The position numbers and the translations under genes were made by a program. Positions 46,914 through 56,289 of a stretch of 64,000 bases of DNA are shown here, piece by piece (the first letter of the stretch is position 1; every line of letters begins with the position of its first letter). The notes below the pieces were generated by a model. The model made no database searches, was not told where the DNA came from, and was given only the letters and a program-made list of their open reading frames with translations. Source of the stretch: Cyclobacterium roseum (GTDB lineage Bacteria; Bacteroidota; Bacteroidia; Cytophagales; Cyclobacteriaceae); contig NZ_WNKF01000019.1 of NCBI RefSeq assembly GCF_010119225.1, positions 44,428 through 108,427 on the forward strand, written 5' to 3'.

Positions 46914-49442
46914 TTATTCAAGGCCTTTTTTCTTCATTTTCTGAAACTCATCAAATCTCCTGAAAATGGCAACGCTAAATCCAATTAGCATCACGATGGT
47001 ACCCAGCCAAAGGACATTTATCATCGGCTTTACAGCCGCTTTCATTACCACATAGTCCTTTTGATACGTACTTATTTTAAAGACAAACTTGTTATCTTCC
47101 GGTACGATGTTTTCAACCTCTACTTTAATTCCCAGATCATTGTCAATGTCTGCAATCTTGCCCACCTGATTCCCACGGATCAGAAAAACAGGTGCCAGCT
47201 TTTTCTCCACATCGTAATCCAATATGGTAAGGTTGGCTTTAACGGCCACATCTCCCTCCTCCAATGGTACCCCATCCAATTCATTGACCACTTCGGCACC
47301 CTCAAACTGGGTAACGAAATCGTTTATGAAAAATTGATCACCGGGGGCAGCATTCACTGATTCCGCCTCTTTCCATTCGGGTTCTTCGTAATCATTTATG
47401 GCAGAGACATGTGTATAAAGGTCTCGGGTCAGGTATCTTTTCGAATCCGGAGAGGAAATCAATCCCATGGTGGGATTGGGCTGCGACATGGGGTAAAGGG
47501 TAAACTTAAGTTCGTCATCCTGAAAATACTCTACTTTAAAGTAAGAGTTTTCCTGCAAAACAAGGCTTACCGTATCCCCCTTGGAATGGTAGAGTTGGTC
47601 ATTGAACTGTATATCCTCCAGTGCTACTGCCTGGTTTATTTCGCCTGTAGCCTCCAGGGCATCGGCTTTCACATAGCCGGGAACCCCGGTCACTTTCTTA
47701 TACCTTCCCCTGTAAATGACCTCATACTCTTTCATTTGCAAAGGCTTGTTAATCCAAAGTAGTACGTTCTCTTTATTCAGATCATCCTCCCAGTCTTTTT
47801 TATACGTCAAACCGGACATGTTGATGGAGATGGTGTCGGAATAGCCGGAAGAAAACATTACTCCTATCAGTATCATTCCCAATCCAATATGAGCCAGGGA
47901 ACCTCCTGAAAGCTTGAAGGTCTTCTTTCTTATAAGTTTGATAAGGATGGTGCTATTGGCAACGATGGTAAAGGCACCTGCCAGAACGATCACGATGTAA
48001 GTGATGTCATAAACCTTCCCGATGGTGATGATCAACGCAGCCAGCACCATGGAGATGATGTAAGGGGTGACCAGGGAATTTTTCAGATCCTTTTTATCCA
48101 TCTTGTTCCACCAGAAAAACTGCCCAATCCCAGTCAGTAACGCCAGGGCCACAGCAAACCAGACCTGAAACTTGGTGTAAAAACCAATTTGATCAGCAGG
48201 AGGTGCCAAATTTGAAAGGCCTCCAAAACTTTCGATCAAGGCATTGTATACTGGAATAGAGGTTGGAATAATGACCTGAAAGGCCATTAAACCCAGGGTA
48301 GTGGCACCAATAAATATCCAGAATTCTCTGGAATAAACGGAGGCCTCTTTTTCGGAAGTAGGAATATGTTTCCATTCCCTGACGGCCAGAAAAACAGCTA
48401 CTACCAGAAAGAAAAGCATGTAAATCAACAGCTGTCCCGAGAGACCGAGATCGGTAAAAGAATGCACCGATGAGTCGCCCAATACGCCACTTCTTACAAG
48501 AAACGTAGCGTATAATACCAATATAAAGGAGCCGATAACCAACACCATGGAAGTTTTCAAAGCGGTGGTGCTTTTTTTGAAGGTAATCATGGTATGGATC
48601 GCTGCTACCATGATAAGCCAGGGTACATATACCGCATTTTCCACGGGATCCCAGTTCCAATAGCCTCCAAAATTAAGCGTCACGTATGCCCAATAGGCAC
48701 CCATAATGATACCCATCCCAAGGATCATAGCAGAAAAGATGGCCCAGGGCAAAGCGGGTCGAATCCATTCAGAATACTTTTTTAACCCAAGCCCTGCCAT
48801 CAAAAAGGCAAAAGGGATGAGTGTGGAGGCATAGCCTAAAAACAGTGTTGGTGGATGAATGACCATCCAAATATTTTGAAGGAGCGGATTCAAACCGGTA
48901 CCATCCTCGGGGACAAACTCGGGATTGATCTGGAAAATGGGGGCATCGGATACATCCCGAAGCAACATGAAAGGAGAACTACCGATTTTGAGGTCGCCAA
49001 TCACTACTCCTAAAATCATAGAAACCAAAAATGCCTGCACCAGCATAAATACCAGCATCACCGGGCCTTCCCAAAACCGGTTGGTGTGAATGACCACTAA
49101 TCCTAATACCACATTCCAGAAAATCCAAAGGATGAAGGCTCCCTCCTGACCTTCCCAGAAGCTGGATATCATGTAATGAACAGGTAGGCCTATAGAGGAA
49201 TGGGAATAGGCATAAAAATATTCAAAACGATGGTTGTAGATAATTTCGAACAAGGAAAATGCAATGGCAACGGATGCAATCCCATGAATGTAGAACGTGA
49301 TCCGGCTAAAGTTTCTCCAGGAAGGTTTTTCCAGTTCACTGGCACGGGTAAAATAATAATAGGAAATGGCAGAAATCAATGCACTGACAAAAGCCAGAAT
49401 TACCATGAAATGGCCCAGATTACCCATAAAGGTATTCATCAT
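46914..49442 (-). CDS. ccmF: cytochrome c maturation / heme-lyase protein CcmF
   Basis: Large inner-membrane component of system I that attaches heme to apocytochrome c. 842 residues, with about 15 membrane helices. Seen: the WWD heme-handling motif GGYWNWDPVENAVYVPWLIMVAAIHTM (about 262-288), upstream MVIHPPTLFLGYASTLIPFAF (about 190-210), and a periplasmic soluble domain (about 550-790) before a last helix. Last gene of the ccmC-D-E-F set. Confidence 0.92.
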   Translation of the reverse strand: MMNTFMGNLGHFMVILAFVSALISAISYYYFTRASELEKPSWRNFSRITFYIHGIASVAIAFSLFEIIYNHRFEYFYAYSHSSIGLPVHYMISSFWEGQEGAFILWIFWNVVLGLVVIHTNRFWEGPVMLVFMLVQAFLVSMILGVVIGDLKIGSSPFMLLRDVSDAPIFQINPEFVPEDGTGLNPLLQNIWMVIHPPTLFLGYASTLIPFAFLMAGLGLKKYSEWIRPALPWAIFSAMILGMGIIMGAYWAYVTLNFGGYWNWDPVENAVYVPWLIMVAAIHTMITFKKSTTALKTSMVLVIGSFILVLYATFLVRSGVLGDSSVHSFTDLGLSGQLLIYMLFFLVVAVFLAVREWKHIPTSEKEASVYSREFWIFIGATTLGLMAFQVIIPTSIPVYNALIESFGGLSNLAPPADQIGFYTKFQVWFAVALALLTGIGQFFWWNKMDKKDLKNSLVTPYIISMVLAALIITIGKVYDITYIVIVLAGAFTIVANSTILIKLIRKKTFKLSGGSLAHIGLGMILIGVMFSSGYSDTISINMSGLTYKKDWEDDLNKENVLLWINKPLQMKEYEVIYRGRYKKVTGVPGYVKADALEATGEINQAVALEDIQFNDQLYHSKGDTVSLVLQENSYFKVEYFQDDELKFTLYPMSQPNPTMGLISSPDSKRYLTRDLYTHVSAINDYEEPEWKEAESVNAAPGDQFFINDFVTQFEGAEVVNELDGVPLEEGDVAVKANLTILDYDVEKKLAPVFLIRGNQVGKIADIDNDLGIKVEVENIVPEDNKFVFKISTYQKDYVVMKAAVKPMINVLWLGTIVMLIGFSVAIFRRFDEFQKMKKKGLE

Positions 49443-49480
49443 ATTTTACTGTAATTTAAAGTGTGTTACTTCCTGATGCT

Positions 49481-49897
49481 TCAGGATGAAGCAGTCTTGA
49501 CATCAGTCTCCTGATATTTGGAAGGGCATTTCATAAGGATCTTGTCTGCAACAAACATTTCTTCGGTTTTGTATGTACCGATCACCACCACCTGCTCAGA
49601 TCGAATGAAATCTGCCGGAACGGGTTCATTGTAATATACCTGCTGCTCCATACCGTCATTGTCCACCATTACGAATGTGAAAGATGTTTTATCTTGTCCC
49701 ACTTCTATGCCTACTACTTCGCCTTCGGAATCTTTCTTCAACTGACCCACCACGTGAATGGCTTCTGTATTGCCATTGATAGCCATTGATTTGGCTGTGG
49801 AAAAGCTTTCATAGGTGCTCGCATCGCCAATAGAGGTGATAATGATGATGATGGCCACGCCAATGATTCCCAGGCCGATAATATGTCCTCTTTTCAT
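49481..49897 (-). CDS. ccmE: heme chaperone CcmE, CxxxY type
   Basis: Carries heme from CcmC to CcmF. 138 residues: N-terminal membrane helix (about 5-22) and OB-fold domain. In the E. coli protein heme is bound covalently to the histidine of HxxxY; here the corresponding site is C124-P-S-K-Y128, the CxxxY version known from Desulfovibrio. The remainder of the domain, such as VVGQLKKDSEGEVVGIEV and QVVVIGTYKTEEMFVADKILMKCPSKY, is typical. Ends with a short polar tail. Confidence 0.92.
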   Translation of the reverse strand: MKRGHIIGLGIIGVAIIIIITSIGDASTYESFSTAKSMAINGNTEAIHVVGQLKKDSEGEVVGIEVGQDKTSFTFVMVDNDGMEQQVYYNEPVPADFIRSEQVVVIGTYKTEEMFVADKILMKCPSKYQETDVKTASS

Positions 49898-49900
49898 GAT

Positions 49901-50143
49901 CTAATCGTTAAATTTTTTCTCCAGTCCGCTGATTCTACGATCGGTCTGTATGACATAAACCAGAATACCACCCAAAACAATTCCAATAATGGTCACTAAA
50001 ACGTAGATTTTTCCTTCCGATCGCATGCCGTCAGCCATTTGCACGGTGGAATTTTGATAATCTTCTGCCGTAATGTCAATTTTATCCTGTGCTGTGCCGG
50101 TAAAACTAATCAATAAAAGGAGAATGAAAATGTATTTTTTCAT
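49901..50143 (-). CDS. CcmD-like small membrane protein
   Basis: 80 residues with a signal-like start (about 1-18), a short periplasmic part and one helix (about 46-65, VLVTIIGIVLGGILVYVIQT) followed by a charged tail RRISGLEKKFND. Size, topology and location between ccmC and ccmE suggest the CcmD role of holding CcmE at CcmC. Sequence identity across phyla is too low for more. Confidence 0.75.
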   Translation of the reverse strand: MKKYIFILLLLISFTGTAQDKIDITAEDYQNSTVQMADGMRSEGKIYVLVTIIGIVLGGILVYVIQTDRRISGLEKKFND

Positions 50144-50144
50144 G

Positions 50145-50819
50145 TTATTGGTTAATCAATTTGTCTTCTAATTTTCTTTCCAAACGCCTGTAACGGACCC
50201 GGATCGTACTGATCCAGGTGCCCAAAAGGGTCCAGCCGATGATGGCAGGATAAAATACCGTACGGAGATTGCTATCCATGTCGTATGCATTGAATCCCGG
50301 GTTTCCGCCGTTCCCGGGGTGCAGGCTGTCCGTCAACCTCGGTAAGATAAAAATAAGGGGAATGAATGCTGCAAAAGCAAAAATACTATAAACGGCACTT
50401 ATTCTAGCCCGCTGATACACATCTGTCAATGAGTTTCGTAAAACCAGATAAGCAAAATACATCAGCAAGCCTATTGCCGATGCATTGAGCTTGGGATCAT
50501 TCGTCCAGTAATCTCCCCAGGTAAATTTAGCCCAAATCATTCCGGTGCTAATTCCCACCACGCCGAAAAGGATGGCCGTGTTGGTGAATTCGACGGACAT
50601 GTCATCATGAACTAAATCACCTGAACGAAGGTGCAGAATCCCATAATATACGGCAACAATCAACATTAACAGCATGCCAAACCACATGGTTACGTGGAAA
50701 AACAAGGCTCGGATGGTTTCATTTAAAATCGGCAACCGGGGCACATCGATTAACAAACCTGCAATTATCGTATAGGCTAACAGCACAATGGCCAGGATTT
50801 TCCACCAATAAGTTTTCAT
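50145..50819 (-). CDS. ccmC: heme exporter/handling protein CcmC
   Basis: Delivers heme to CcmE. 224 residues, six helices. Seen: a WWD-like motif in FTWGDYWTNDPKLNASAIGLLMYF (about 101-124), in a form slightly different from the WGxWWxWD of E. coli, and an ending with conserved RYRRLERKLE. First gene of ccmCDEF; a promoter-like box lies about 140 bases upstream. Confidence 0.88.
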   Translation of the reverse strand: MKTYWWKILAIVLLAYTIIAGLLIDVPRLPILNETIRALFFHVTMWFGMLLMLIVAVYYGILHLRSGDLVHDDMSVEFTNTAILFGVVGISTGMIWAKFTWGDYWTNDPKLNASAIGLLMYFAYLVLRNSLTDVYQRARISAVYSIFAFAAFIPLIFILPRLTDSLHPGNGGNPGFNAYDMDSNLRTVFYPAIIGWTLLGTWISTIRVRYRRLERKLEDKLINQ

Positions 50820-50954
50820 TTACAGTTATTTTTAGAGATCACTCCTTTCCAATTCCTCAGGAGCAACTAAACTCCCCTCTCCGGCCGGAAATGAAATTTC
50901 AGATTGGGAAATTAAGCCCGGAGAAAGGTAGAAATCTTTCCGTCAATTCAGTGG

Positions 50955-50962
50955 CAAAAATA
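50955..50962 (-). promoter_or_regulatory. candidate -7 box before ccmC
   Basis: Minus-strand TATTTTTG is a perfect TAnnTTTG match, with TTG 23 bases upstream. The start point would be near 50948, leaving about 130 nt of leader. The whole 238-bp gap between ccmC and ccmB holds no other feature that I can see. Confidence 0.35.
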
Positions 50963-51057
50963 AGTGTTTCTAAGTGATTTATTTACAATTGTCGGGTTTA
51001 TTTGCTCACCGGTCGAGAGCAGGTAAAAAGCAGGTATTACCGGCGGCTAATGGTGTC

Positions 51058-51723
51058 TCAACTCCGCCAAAGGTAGGGGAAGAGAATATAGGAACTGACG
51101 GCTACGATGGCATTAATGGCCAATAGTGTTACTATTTTTTCGACATTAATTTCCCTATCCAAACCATCGATCGCATTTTTTGAAACCTGGATGGCCATGA
51201 GCAGAATGGGGATCAAAACGGGAAAACTCAAAATAGCCATCAAGGTGCCGTTGTTGCTGGTTTTGGAAGCAATGGCCGAAACCATGGTCAGGGAAGCCGA
51301 AAAACCCAGCGCTCCAAGAAATAAGTTGAGCAGAAAAAGAGGTTGGTCAGCCACCGGATTTCCAAACACCACTCCAAAAACCAGGTAACCCAGTAAGGCC
51401 AACACTAGGGTAAGCAGGGTGTTGTAAATGGTCTTGGAAAGGATGATCGCTTCCGGAGAGGCAATCATATAGTAATACAGTTGCCTGCCCTGATGCTCTT
51501 GCACAAAACTTTTAGCCACCGCATTTACAGAAGAAAACAAAATAATGATCCAGTAAAGGGCATTCCATACAGGTACTCCCAGATTCCCCTTACCGGCACC
51601 CATGCTGAGGTAGGTGATAAAAACAGCACTTATTACATATAGAAGAATACCGTTGATGGCATACTTTTGTCGCCACTCCAGGACTGCTTCTTTTCTGACT
51701 AATAGGACGATTTCCTTCCACAT
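51058..51723 (-). CDS. ccmB: heme exporter subunit CcmB
   Basis: Membrane subunit of the ABC-type complex CcmAB that releases holo-CcmE from CcmC. 221 residues with six helices. Seen: FVQEHQGRQLYYYMIASPEAIILSKTIYNTLLTL (about 73-106) and SFPVLIPILLMAI (about 170-182), both common in CcmB. The ATPase gene ccmA is not in the window. Same strand as ccmC with a 238-bp gap. Confidence 0.9.
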   Translation of the reverse strand: MWKEIVLLVRKEAVLEWRQKYAINGILLYVISAVFITYLSMGAGKGNLGVPVWNALYWIIILFSSVNAVAKSFVQEHQGRQLYYYMIASPEAIILSKTIYNTLLTLVLALLGYLVFGVVFGNPVADQPLFLLNLFLGALGFSASLTMVSAIASKTSNNGTLMAILSFPVLIPILLMAIQVSKNAIDGLDREINVEKIVTLLAINAIVAVSSYILFPYLWRS

Positions 51724-51893
51724 ACTGCGGCAAATATAGGCAGAGGGATATTATTGTCAGCGATAATAGGGTTATTTTGTATGGGGATTAGCCTAAATCA
51801 ACGGAAGGCGGGTAACTATAATAGGGATTCTCATTTAGTGAGATAACCGAAATCTGGAGAAATTGTATAAGCATACCAAATTTTATTGTTTTT

Positions 51894-52940
51894 ATGGATA
51901 ATAAAATAGCCAATGAGATCGAGCTGAAGCAAAGAAGAGACTTCATGAAGAAAATGGTATTGGGAACGGCTGCCAGCATGATGCCCGTTTATGGTTTGCA
52001 AGCCTGGGACAAAATGAAGGAATCAATGGGAGAAAAATCCTTTGTACCGGTAATGTTGACACCTTACAATAAGGACAAATCGGTGGATTATAAAGGGTTG
52101 GAATCCCTGACAGATCATTACCTGGCAGCCGGTGCCAGGGGTTTGTTTGCCAACTGTCTCAGCAGCCAAATGTACGACCTGAGTCCCGAAGAACGACTGA
52201 AGGTAACGAAAACGGTAGTCAATCGGGTCAACGGGCGCTTTCCGGTGGTCGCTACGGGTTCCTTTGGAAAAGATGCTTCCGAGAAGGCGACGTTTTCCAA
52301 AAAATTGGCGGATACTGGAGTGGATGCAGTCATTTTGATTACTTCTCATTTTGCAGCATCTGAGGAATCGGATAAAACCATGATCCGCAACCTGGAAGCT
52401 TACCTGAACCAAACCAATTCCCTGGCTTTGGGGACCTACGAGTGTCCCAGCCCCTACAAGCGGATTTTGTCCCTGGAAGTGCTGGATTTTCTTTTGGGTA
52501 CCGGGCGGCTGGTTTACCACAAAGACACCACAGAAGACATCGAACATATCCGTAAAAAGCTTCGCCTGTCTGAGGGGTCTGACCTTGGTCTTTACAATGC
52601 CCATATGGGAAGCGCCGTCGCCTCACTGCGCGCAGGAGGAGCAGGGTTATCCCCAATTGCCGGCAATTATTACCCGGAAGTAATTGCCTGGATTTGTCAA
52701 CATGCCGAAGATCCTGCCAAAAAAGCGGAAGTGGATTGGCTTCAGGATAAGTTGACCGAAATGGAGTCCAGAATCACAGTCAATTACCAGTTATCGTCCC
52801 GCTACTACCTGAATAAATCCGGTTTGGACCTCGAAATTACAAGCAGAAGGTCAAACGCATCGCTGAGTAGGGATGAGCAGGACCAAATTGATCAGGGACA
52901 CCGTGAAGTTCAGGAATGGAAAGAACGGCTGGGGATTTGA
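51894..52940 (+). CDS. DapA/NAL-family protein with a twin-arginine-like leader
   Basis: 348 residues. N-terminal QRRDFMKKM followed by a short hydrophobic stretch (about 21-33) looks like a Tat export signal; the rest is a TIM-barrel of the dihydrodipicolinate synthase / N-acetylneuraminate lyase family. The Schiff-base lysine is K210 (RLVYHKDTTED) and the partner tyrosine is Y182 (GTYECPSPY), both intact. The family splits and condenses 2-keto acids with aldehydes. An exported member is unusual; it may act on keto-deoxy sugar acids. Stands alone between ccmB and serS, and the accessory sugar region begins 1.5 kb further on. Confidence 0.8.
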   Translation: MDNKIANEIELKQRRDFMKKMVLGTAASMMPVYGLQAWDKMKESMGEKSFVPVMLTPYNKDKSVDYKGLESLTDHYLAAGARGLFANCLSSQMYDLSPEERLKVTKTVVNRVNGRFPVVATGSFGKDASEKATFSKKLADTGVDAVILITSHFAASEESDKTMIRNLEAYLNQTNSLALGTYECPSPYKRILSLEVLDFLLGTGRLVYHKDTTEDIEHIRKKLRLSEGSDLGLYNAHMGSAVASLRAGGAGLSPIAGNYYPEVIAWICQHAEDPAKKAEVDWLQDKLTEMESRITVNYQLSSRYYLNKSGLDLEITSRRSNASLSRDEQDQIDQGHREVQEWKERLGI

Positions 52941-52974
52941 TGCCCTAAATTTGCAGGAATATTAAAACTTTGAA

Positions 52975-54252
52975 TTAGGAAATCCACTCAAATCCCAGGT
53001 AAGGAACCAGGACCTCAGGCATTTTTATTCCCTTTTCGCTCTGATTATTTTCGAGTAAAGCAGCAACTATCCGGGGTAATGCCAGGGCACTCCCATTAAG
53101 CGTATGGGCCAACACGGTTTTCCGGTCGTGATTTTTGAAACGTAGTTTTAACCGGTTGGATTGATAAGTTTCAAAGTTACTCACCGAACTTACCTCCAGC
53201 CACCGTTCCTGGGCGGCGGAGAAAACTTCCATGTCGTAGGTCAGGGCAGAAGTAAATCCCATATCTCCTCCGCAAAGCCGCAGAACCCGGTAGGGAAGCT
53301 CCAGTTTTTGCAAAAGCTGCTGCACGTGAAGGCTCATTTCTTCCAGGGTTGGGTAAGATTGTTCAGGATGCGTTATTTGGACGATCTCGACTTTGTCAAA
53401 TTGGTGAAGCCGGTTAAGCCCTCGCACATGTGCGCCCCAATTACCAGCTTCTCTTCTGAAACAAGGGGTAAATCCCGCATTTTTTTTCGGTAGATCAGCT
53501 TCTGCCAGCACCTCATTACGATACATATTGGTGATTGGAACCTCTGCGGTGGGAATCAGGTAGAGTCCATCTTCGGCGGCCAGGTACATTTGGCCTTCCT
53601 TGTCCGGCAACTGCCCCGTGGCGTATCCGCTTTCCTCATTAATCATAATAGGGGGCTGGACCTCATGGTACCCCGCTTTTTCCGCTTCATCTAGGAAAAA
53701 GTTTACAAGGGCCCGCTGTAATTTAGCTCCTTTTCCTTTGTAAACCGGAAACCCGGCTCCTGTGATTTTAACACCCAGTTCGAAATCAACAATATCGTAC
53801 TTTTTTATCAAGTCCCAGTGGGGGAATTTATGTGCGGGGTTTAATTCGGGGATTTGCCCGTTTTCTAGTACGACTTCATTGTCTTCAGCAGATTTCCCTG
53901 CCGGCACCGATTCGTGCGGTATATTGGGTATGGAGTAGAGTAATTGCGTCAGGGAGTTTTCGCAGCTACTGTATTGCTCCTCTAACGCTTTGACTTGGGA
54001 TTTTTTCGCAGCCGTTTGTTCTTTAAGGCCCTCGGCTTCCTCCTTTTTCCCACTTTTCATCAATTGCCCGATTTGTTTTGCCAGGGCATTGGATTCGGCC
54101 TGTAGGGAGTCTCTTTCTACCTGTGTTTGCTTCCTTTTATCATCCAGATCCAGCACCTGCCGAAGCAGGGTTTCCGGATTTGGAACGTTTCTTTTTGCTA
54201 AACCCTGGCAGGCACGCTCGAAATTTTCTCTTATCTCATTTACCTGAAGCAT
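52975..54252 (-). CDS. serS: seryl-tRNA synthetase
   Basis: Charges tRNA-Ser; class II synthetase. 425 residues: N-terminal antiparallel coiled coil (about 30-100) that reads the tRNA long arm, followed by catalytic core. Seen: motif 2 region NAGFTPCFRREAGNWGAHVRGLNRLHQFDKVEI (about 250-282) and motif 3 LNGSALALPRIVAALLENNQ (about 385-404). A -7 box match lies 36 bases upstream on the minus strand. Confidence 0.97.
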   Translation of the reverse strand: MLQVNEIRENFERACQGLAKRNVPNPETLLRQVLDLDDKRKQTQVERDSLQAESNALAKQIGQLMKSGKKEEAEGLKEQTAAKKSQVKALEEQYSSCENSLTQLLYSIPNIPHESVPAGKSAEDNEVVLENGQIPELNPAHKFPHWDLIKKYDIVDFELGVKITGAGFPVYKGKGAKLQRALVNFFLDEAEKAGYHEVQPPIMINEESGYATGQLPDKEGQMYLAAEDGLYLIPTAEVPITNMYRNEVLAEADLPKKNAGFTPCFRREAGNWGAHVRGLNRLHQFDKVEIVQITHPEQSYPTLEEMSLHVQQLLQKLELPYRVLRLCGGDMGFTSALTYDMEVFSAAQERWLEVSSVSNFETYQSNRLKLRFKNHDRKTVLAHTLNGSALALPRIVAALLENNQSEKGIKMPEVLVPYLGFEWIS

Positions 54253-54287
54253 AGGTTGGGGGCTTTTTCAGTTCAAAATTTAGCTTG

Positions 54288-54295
54288 CAAAGATA
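54288..54295 (-). promoter_or_regulatory. candidate -7 box for serS
   Basis: Minus-strand TATCTTTG agrees fully with TAnnTTTG; a TTG lies 16 bases further upstream, shorter than usual. The remaining space to the divergent PIG-L gene holds a second, weaker box on the plus strand. Confidence 0.35.
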
Positions 54296-54410
54296 AGGAA
54301 TAAGTTTCGGGCAATCGGTATTTTATGGATAATTTGGAATCCCTGATTGGCAAAATTGTGCGAATTGACTATCTTCAAACTTTATCTTTTACCAACCCTT
54401 AATTTAGTAT

Positions 54411-55286
54411 ATGAAAGCCAAGGTTTTTGCCGTTTTATTTTGTTTTATTTCCGTTTATTCGGTACTGGCCCAGCAGGACCCCTTACGGATTATCATGATT
54501 GGTGCGCATCCGGATGATTGTGATATAAAAGGTGGAGGAACCGCCTCCTTATATGTAGCCATGGGCCATAAGGTGAAATTTGTTTCGGTGACCAACGGGG
54601 ATGCGGGGCACATGGAAGAGGGAGGAGGAATGCTGGCCAAAAGACGTATTGCCGAAACCCAGGAAGTAGCCAGAAGGATGGGGGTGGAGTACGATGTGCT
54701 TGACAATCACGATGGAGAATTGTTGCCCACGCTGGAAATCCGCCTTCAGATAATCCGGAAAATCCGCGAATGGAACGCTGACGTGGTCATTGCGCCCCGT
54801 CCCAACGATTACCATCCCGATCACCGATATACCGGGGTGCTGGTGCAGGATGCTGCTTACATGGTTGGGGTACCTAATGTGGCCCCGGATACGCCGCCAT
54901 TAAATAAAAACCCAGTCTTTCTGTATTTTCAAGACCATTTTCAAAAACCCAATCCCTTTGAGCCACACGTGGCTGTGGACATCACTCCTGTAATCGATAA
55001 AAAAATCAACGGCATGGATGCTCACGAATCTCAGTTTTACGAGTGGTTGCCCTGGATTGGTGGCTATGCAGATGAAGTTCCGGAAGGGAAAGAGGAACGA
55101 AAGGAATGGTTAAAAGGGAAACGATTTGGCAGCATTAACCCCGCCGTAAGGAAAAGCCTCGAAAAATGGTATGGAGCAGGTAGGGCTGAGGAGGTTCAAT
55201 ATGCAGAAGCCTTTGAAGTTTGTGAGTACGGCTCCCAACCTTCAAAGGAAGATTTGAAAAGGCTTTTTCCCATGCTTGGAAAATGA
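54411..55286 (+). CDS. secreted PIG-L family deacetylase
   Basis: LmbE/PIG-L zinc-dependent deacetylase, acting usually on N-acetyl sugars. 291 residues with a signal peptide (about 1-20, ending LAQ). Seen: zinc motif IGAHPDDCDIKGGGTA (about 31-46), then KFVSVTNGDAGHM and RPNDYHPDHRYTG (about 128-140), the second zinc element. Likely periplasmic. First gene of the plus-strand accessory carbohydrate stretch, which fits a role in glycan breakdown; no operon partner directly next to it. Confidence 0.85.
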   Translation: MKAKVFAVLFCFISVYSVLAQQDPLRIIMIGAHPDDCDIKGGGTASLYVAMGHKVKFVSVTNGDAGHMEEGGGMLAKRRIAETQEVARRMGVEYDVLDNHDGELLPTLEIRLQIIRKIREWNADVVIAPRPNDYHPDHRYTGVLVQDAAYMVGVPNVAPDTPPLNKNPVFLYFQDHFQKPNPFEPHVAVDITPVIDKKINGMDAHESQFYEWLPWIGGYADEVPEGKEERKEWLKGKRFGSINPAVRKSLEKWYGAGRAEEVQYAEAFEVCEYGSQPSKEDLKRLFPMLGK

Positions 55287-55397
55287 GTTTTTTGGTGCAA
55301 TCAGCTAATGAGTAGCCGAATCGATTTACTCTAAATGTTGTAAATTTAATGAAATCGACCCTGACGAGAATGCCAATCGGAGGGAATTTAATAAAGG

Positions 55398-55460
55398 ACC
55401 TGCCTGCCGGTAGGTAGGTGCGACATCATCCCAAATCAGTTTCGGGACAGGCTATCCCGA
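55398..55460. repeat. REP-like pair of palindromes
   Basis: ACCTGCCTGCCGGTAGGTAGGT (positions 55398-55419) is self-complementary except for two G-T pairs on each side of the centre; 22 bases on, TCGGGA (55442-55447) and TCCCGA (55455-55460) form a six-pair stem with seven bases between. Sequences like these are scattered through some Bacteroidota genomes, from memory. They lie in the 222-bp gap between the PIG-L and SDR genes. Confidence 0.5.
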
Positions 55461-55508
55461 CCTTCGGTAGGGGATAAGTTGTGACCAATCAAAGAAAATT
55501 ATAAACAC

Positions 55509-56267
55509 ATGAAGGGAAAGAATATTTTGGTAACTGGCGGTGCCAGTGGTATTGGACTAGCGATCGTCAAAAAATTTGCTGCTGCCGGAGGTAAGGTTTA
55601 CCTACTGGATTTTAATGAAGAAAATGGTCAGATAGTAACCTCAAGGCTAAAGGAGGAAGGCTTTCGGGTTGAATTTAGAAAAATGAATGTCGCAGTCCGA
55701 CAAGAAGTTCAGGAAGTGGTGGATGGGATCGAAGGGAACATTGATGTGCTGGTAAACAATGCAGGGGTCTCCCATATCGGCAACCTGGAAAGTACGGAGG
55801 AGGCGGACCTGGATCGACTGTATGCGGTTAATATAAAAGGAGTATTTCACTGTTCGAAAGCAGTGATTGGAAGAATGAAATCCCAGGGAGGAGGCGTTAT
55901 TATCAACATGGCCTCGGTCTCGGCTACCATGGGAATTCCCGATCGATTTGCCTATTCTATGACGAAAGGGGCGGTGCTTAATATGACGCTGACCATAGCT
56001 CGGGATTACGTAAAGGATAACATTCGGTGCAATGCCATTTCTCCTGCCCGGATTCATACTCCCTTTGTAGACGATTACCTGGCAAAAACGTATCCGGGAA
56101 AAGAAAAGGAAATTTTTGATCAGCTGGCAGCCACGCAGCCGGTGGGAAGGATGGGAAGTCCGGAAGAGGTGGCCAACATGGCCTTTTTCCTGGCTTCGGA
56201 TGAAGCAGCCTTTCTGACAGGCGCAGATTACCTGGTAGATGGTGGTTTTTGTAAATTAAAAATGTAA
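55509..56267 (+). CDS. SDR-family dehydrogenase, probably acting on a 2-keto-3-deoxy sugar acid
   Basis: 252-residue short-chain dehydrogenase. Seen: NAD motif NILVTGGASGIGLAIVKKF (about 5-23), NNAGVSHIG (about 84-92), catalytic serine MASVSATMG (about 138) and YSMTK (about 150-154), ending TGADYLVDGGFCKL. The downstream partner is a FAH-family hydrolase, 22 bp away. This pair is what one expects for the oxidative, non-phosphorylated L-fucose/sugar acid route (2-keto-3-deoxy-L-fuconate dehydrogenase then diketo acid hydrolase). The assignment to fuconate is by context and remembered sequence style only. Confidence 0.8.
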   Translation: MKGKNILVTGGASGIGLAIVKKFAAAGGKVYLLDFNEENGQIVTSRLKEEGFRVEFRKMNVAVRQEVQEVVDGIEGNIDVLVNNAGVSHIGNLESTEEADLDRLYAVNIKGVFHCSKAVIGRMKSQGGGVIINMASVSATMGIPDRFAYSMTKGAVLNMTLTIARDYVKDNIRCNAISPARIHTPFVDDYLAKTYPGKEKEIFDQLAATQPVGRMGSPEEVANMAFFLASDEAAFLTGADYLVDGGFCKLKM

Positions 56268-56289
56268 CAACTATAAATAGAAGTAACCC

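Noticed and set aside
48193..48660. 155-codon minus-strand frame inside ccmF in another phase
   Set aside because: The ccmF frame covers it with a WWD motif and membrane helices; the alternative reading has no signal.
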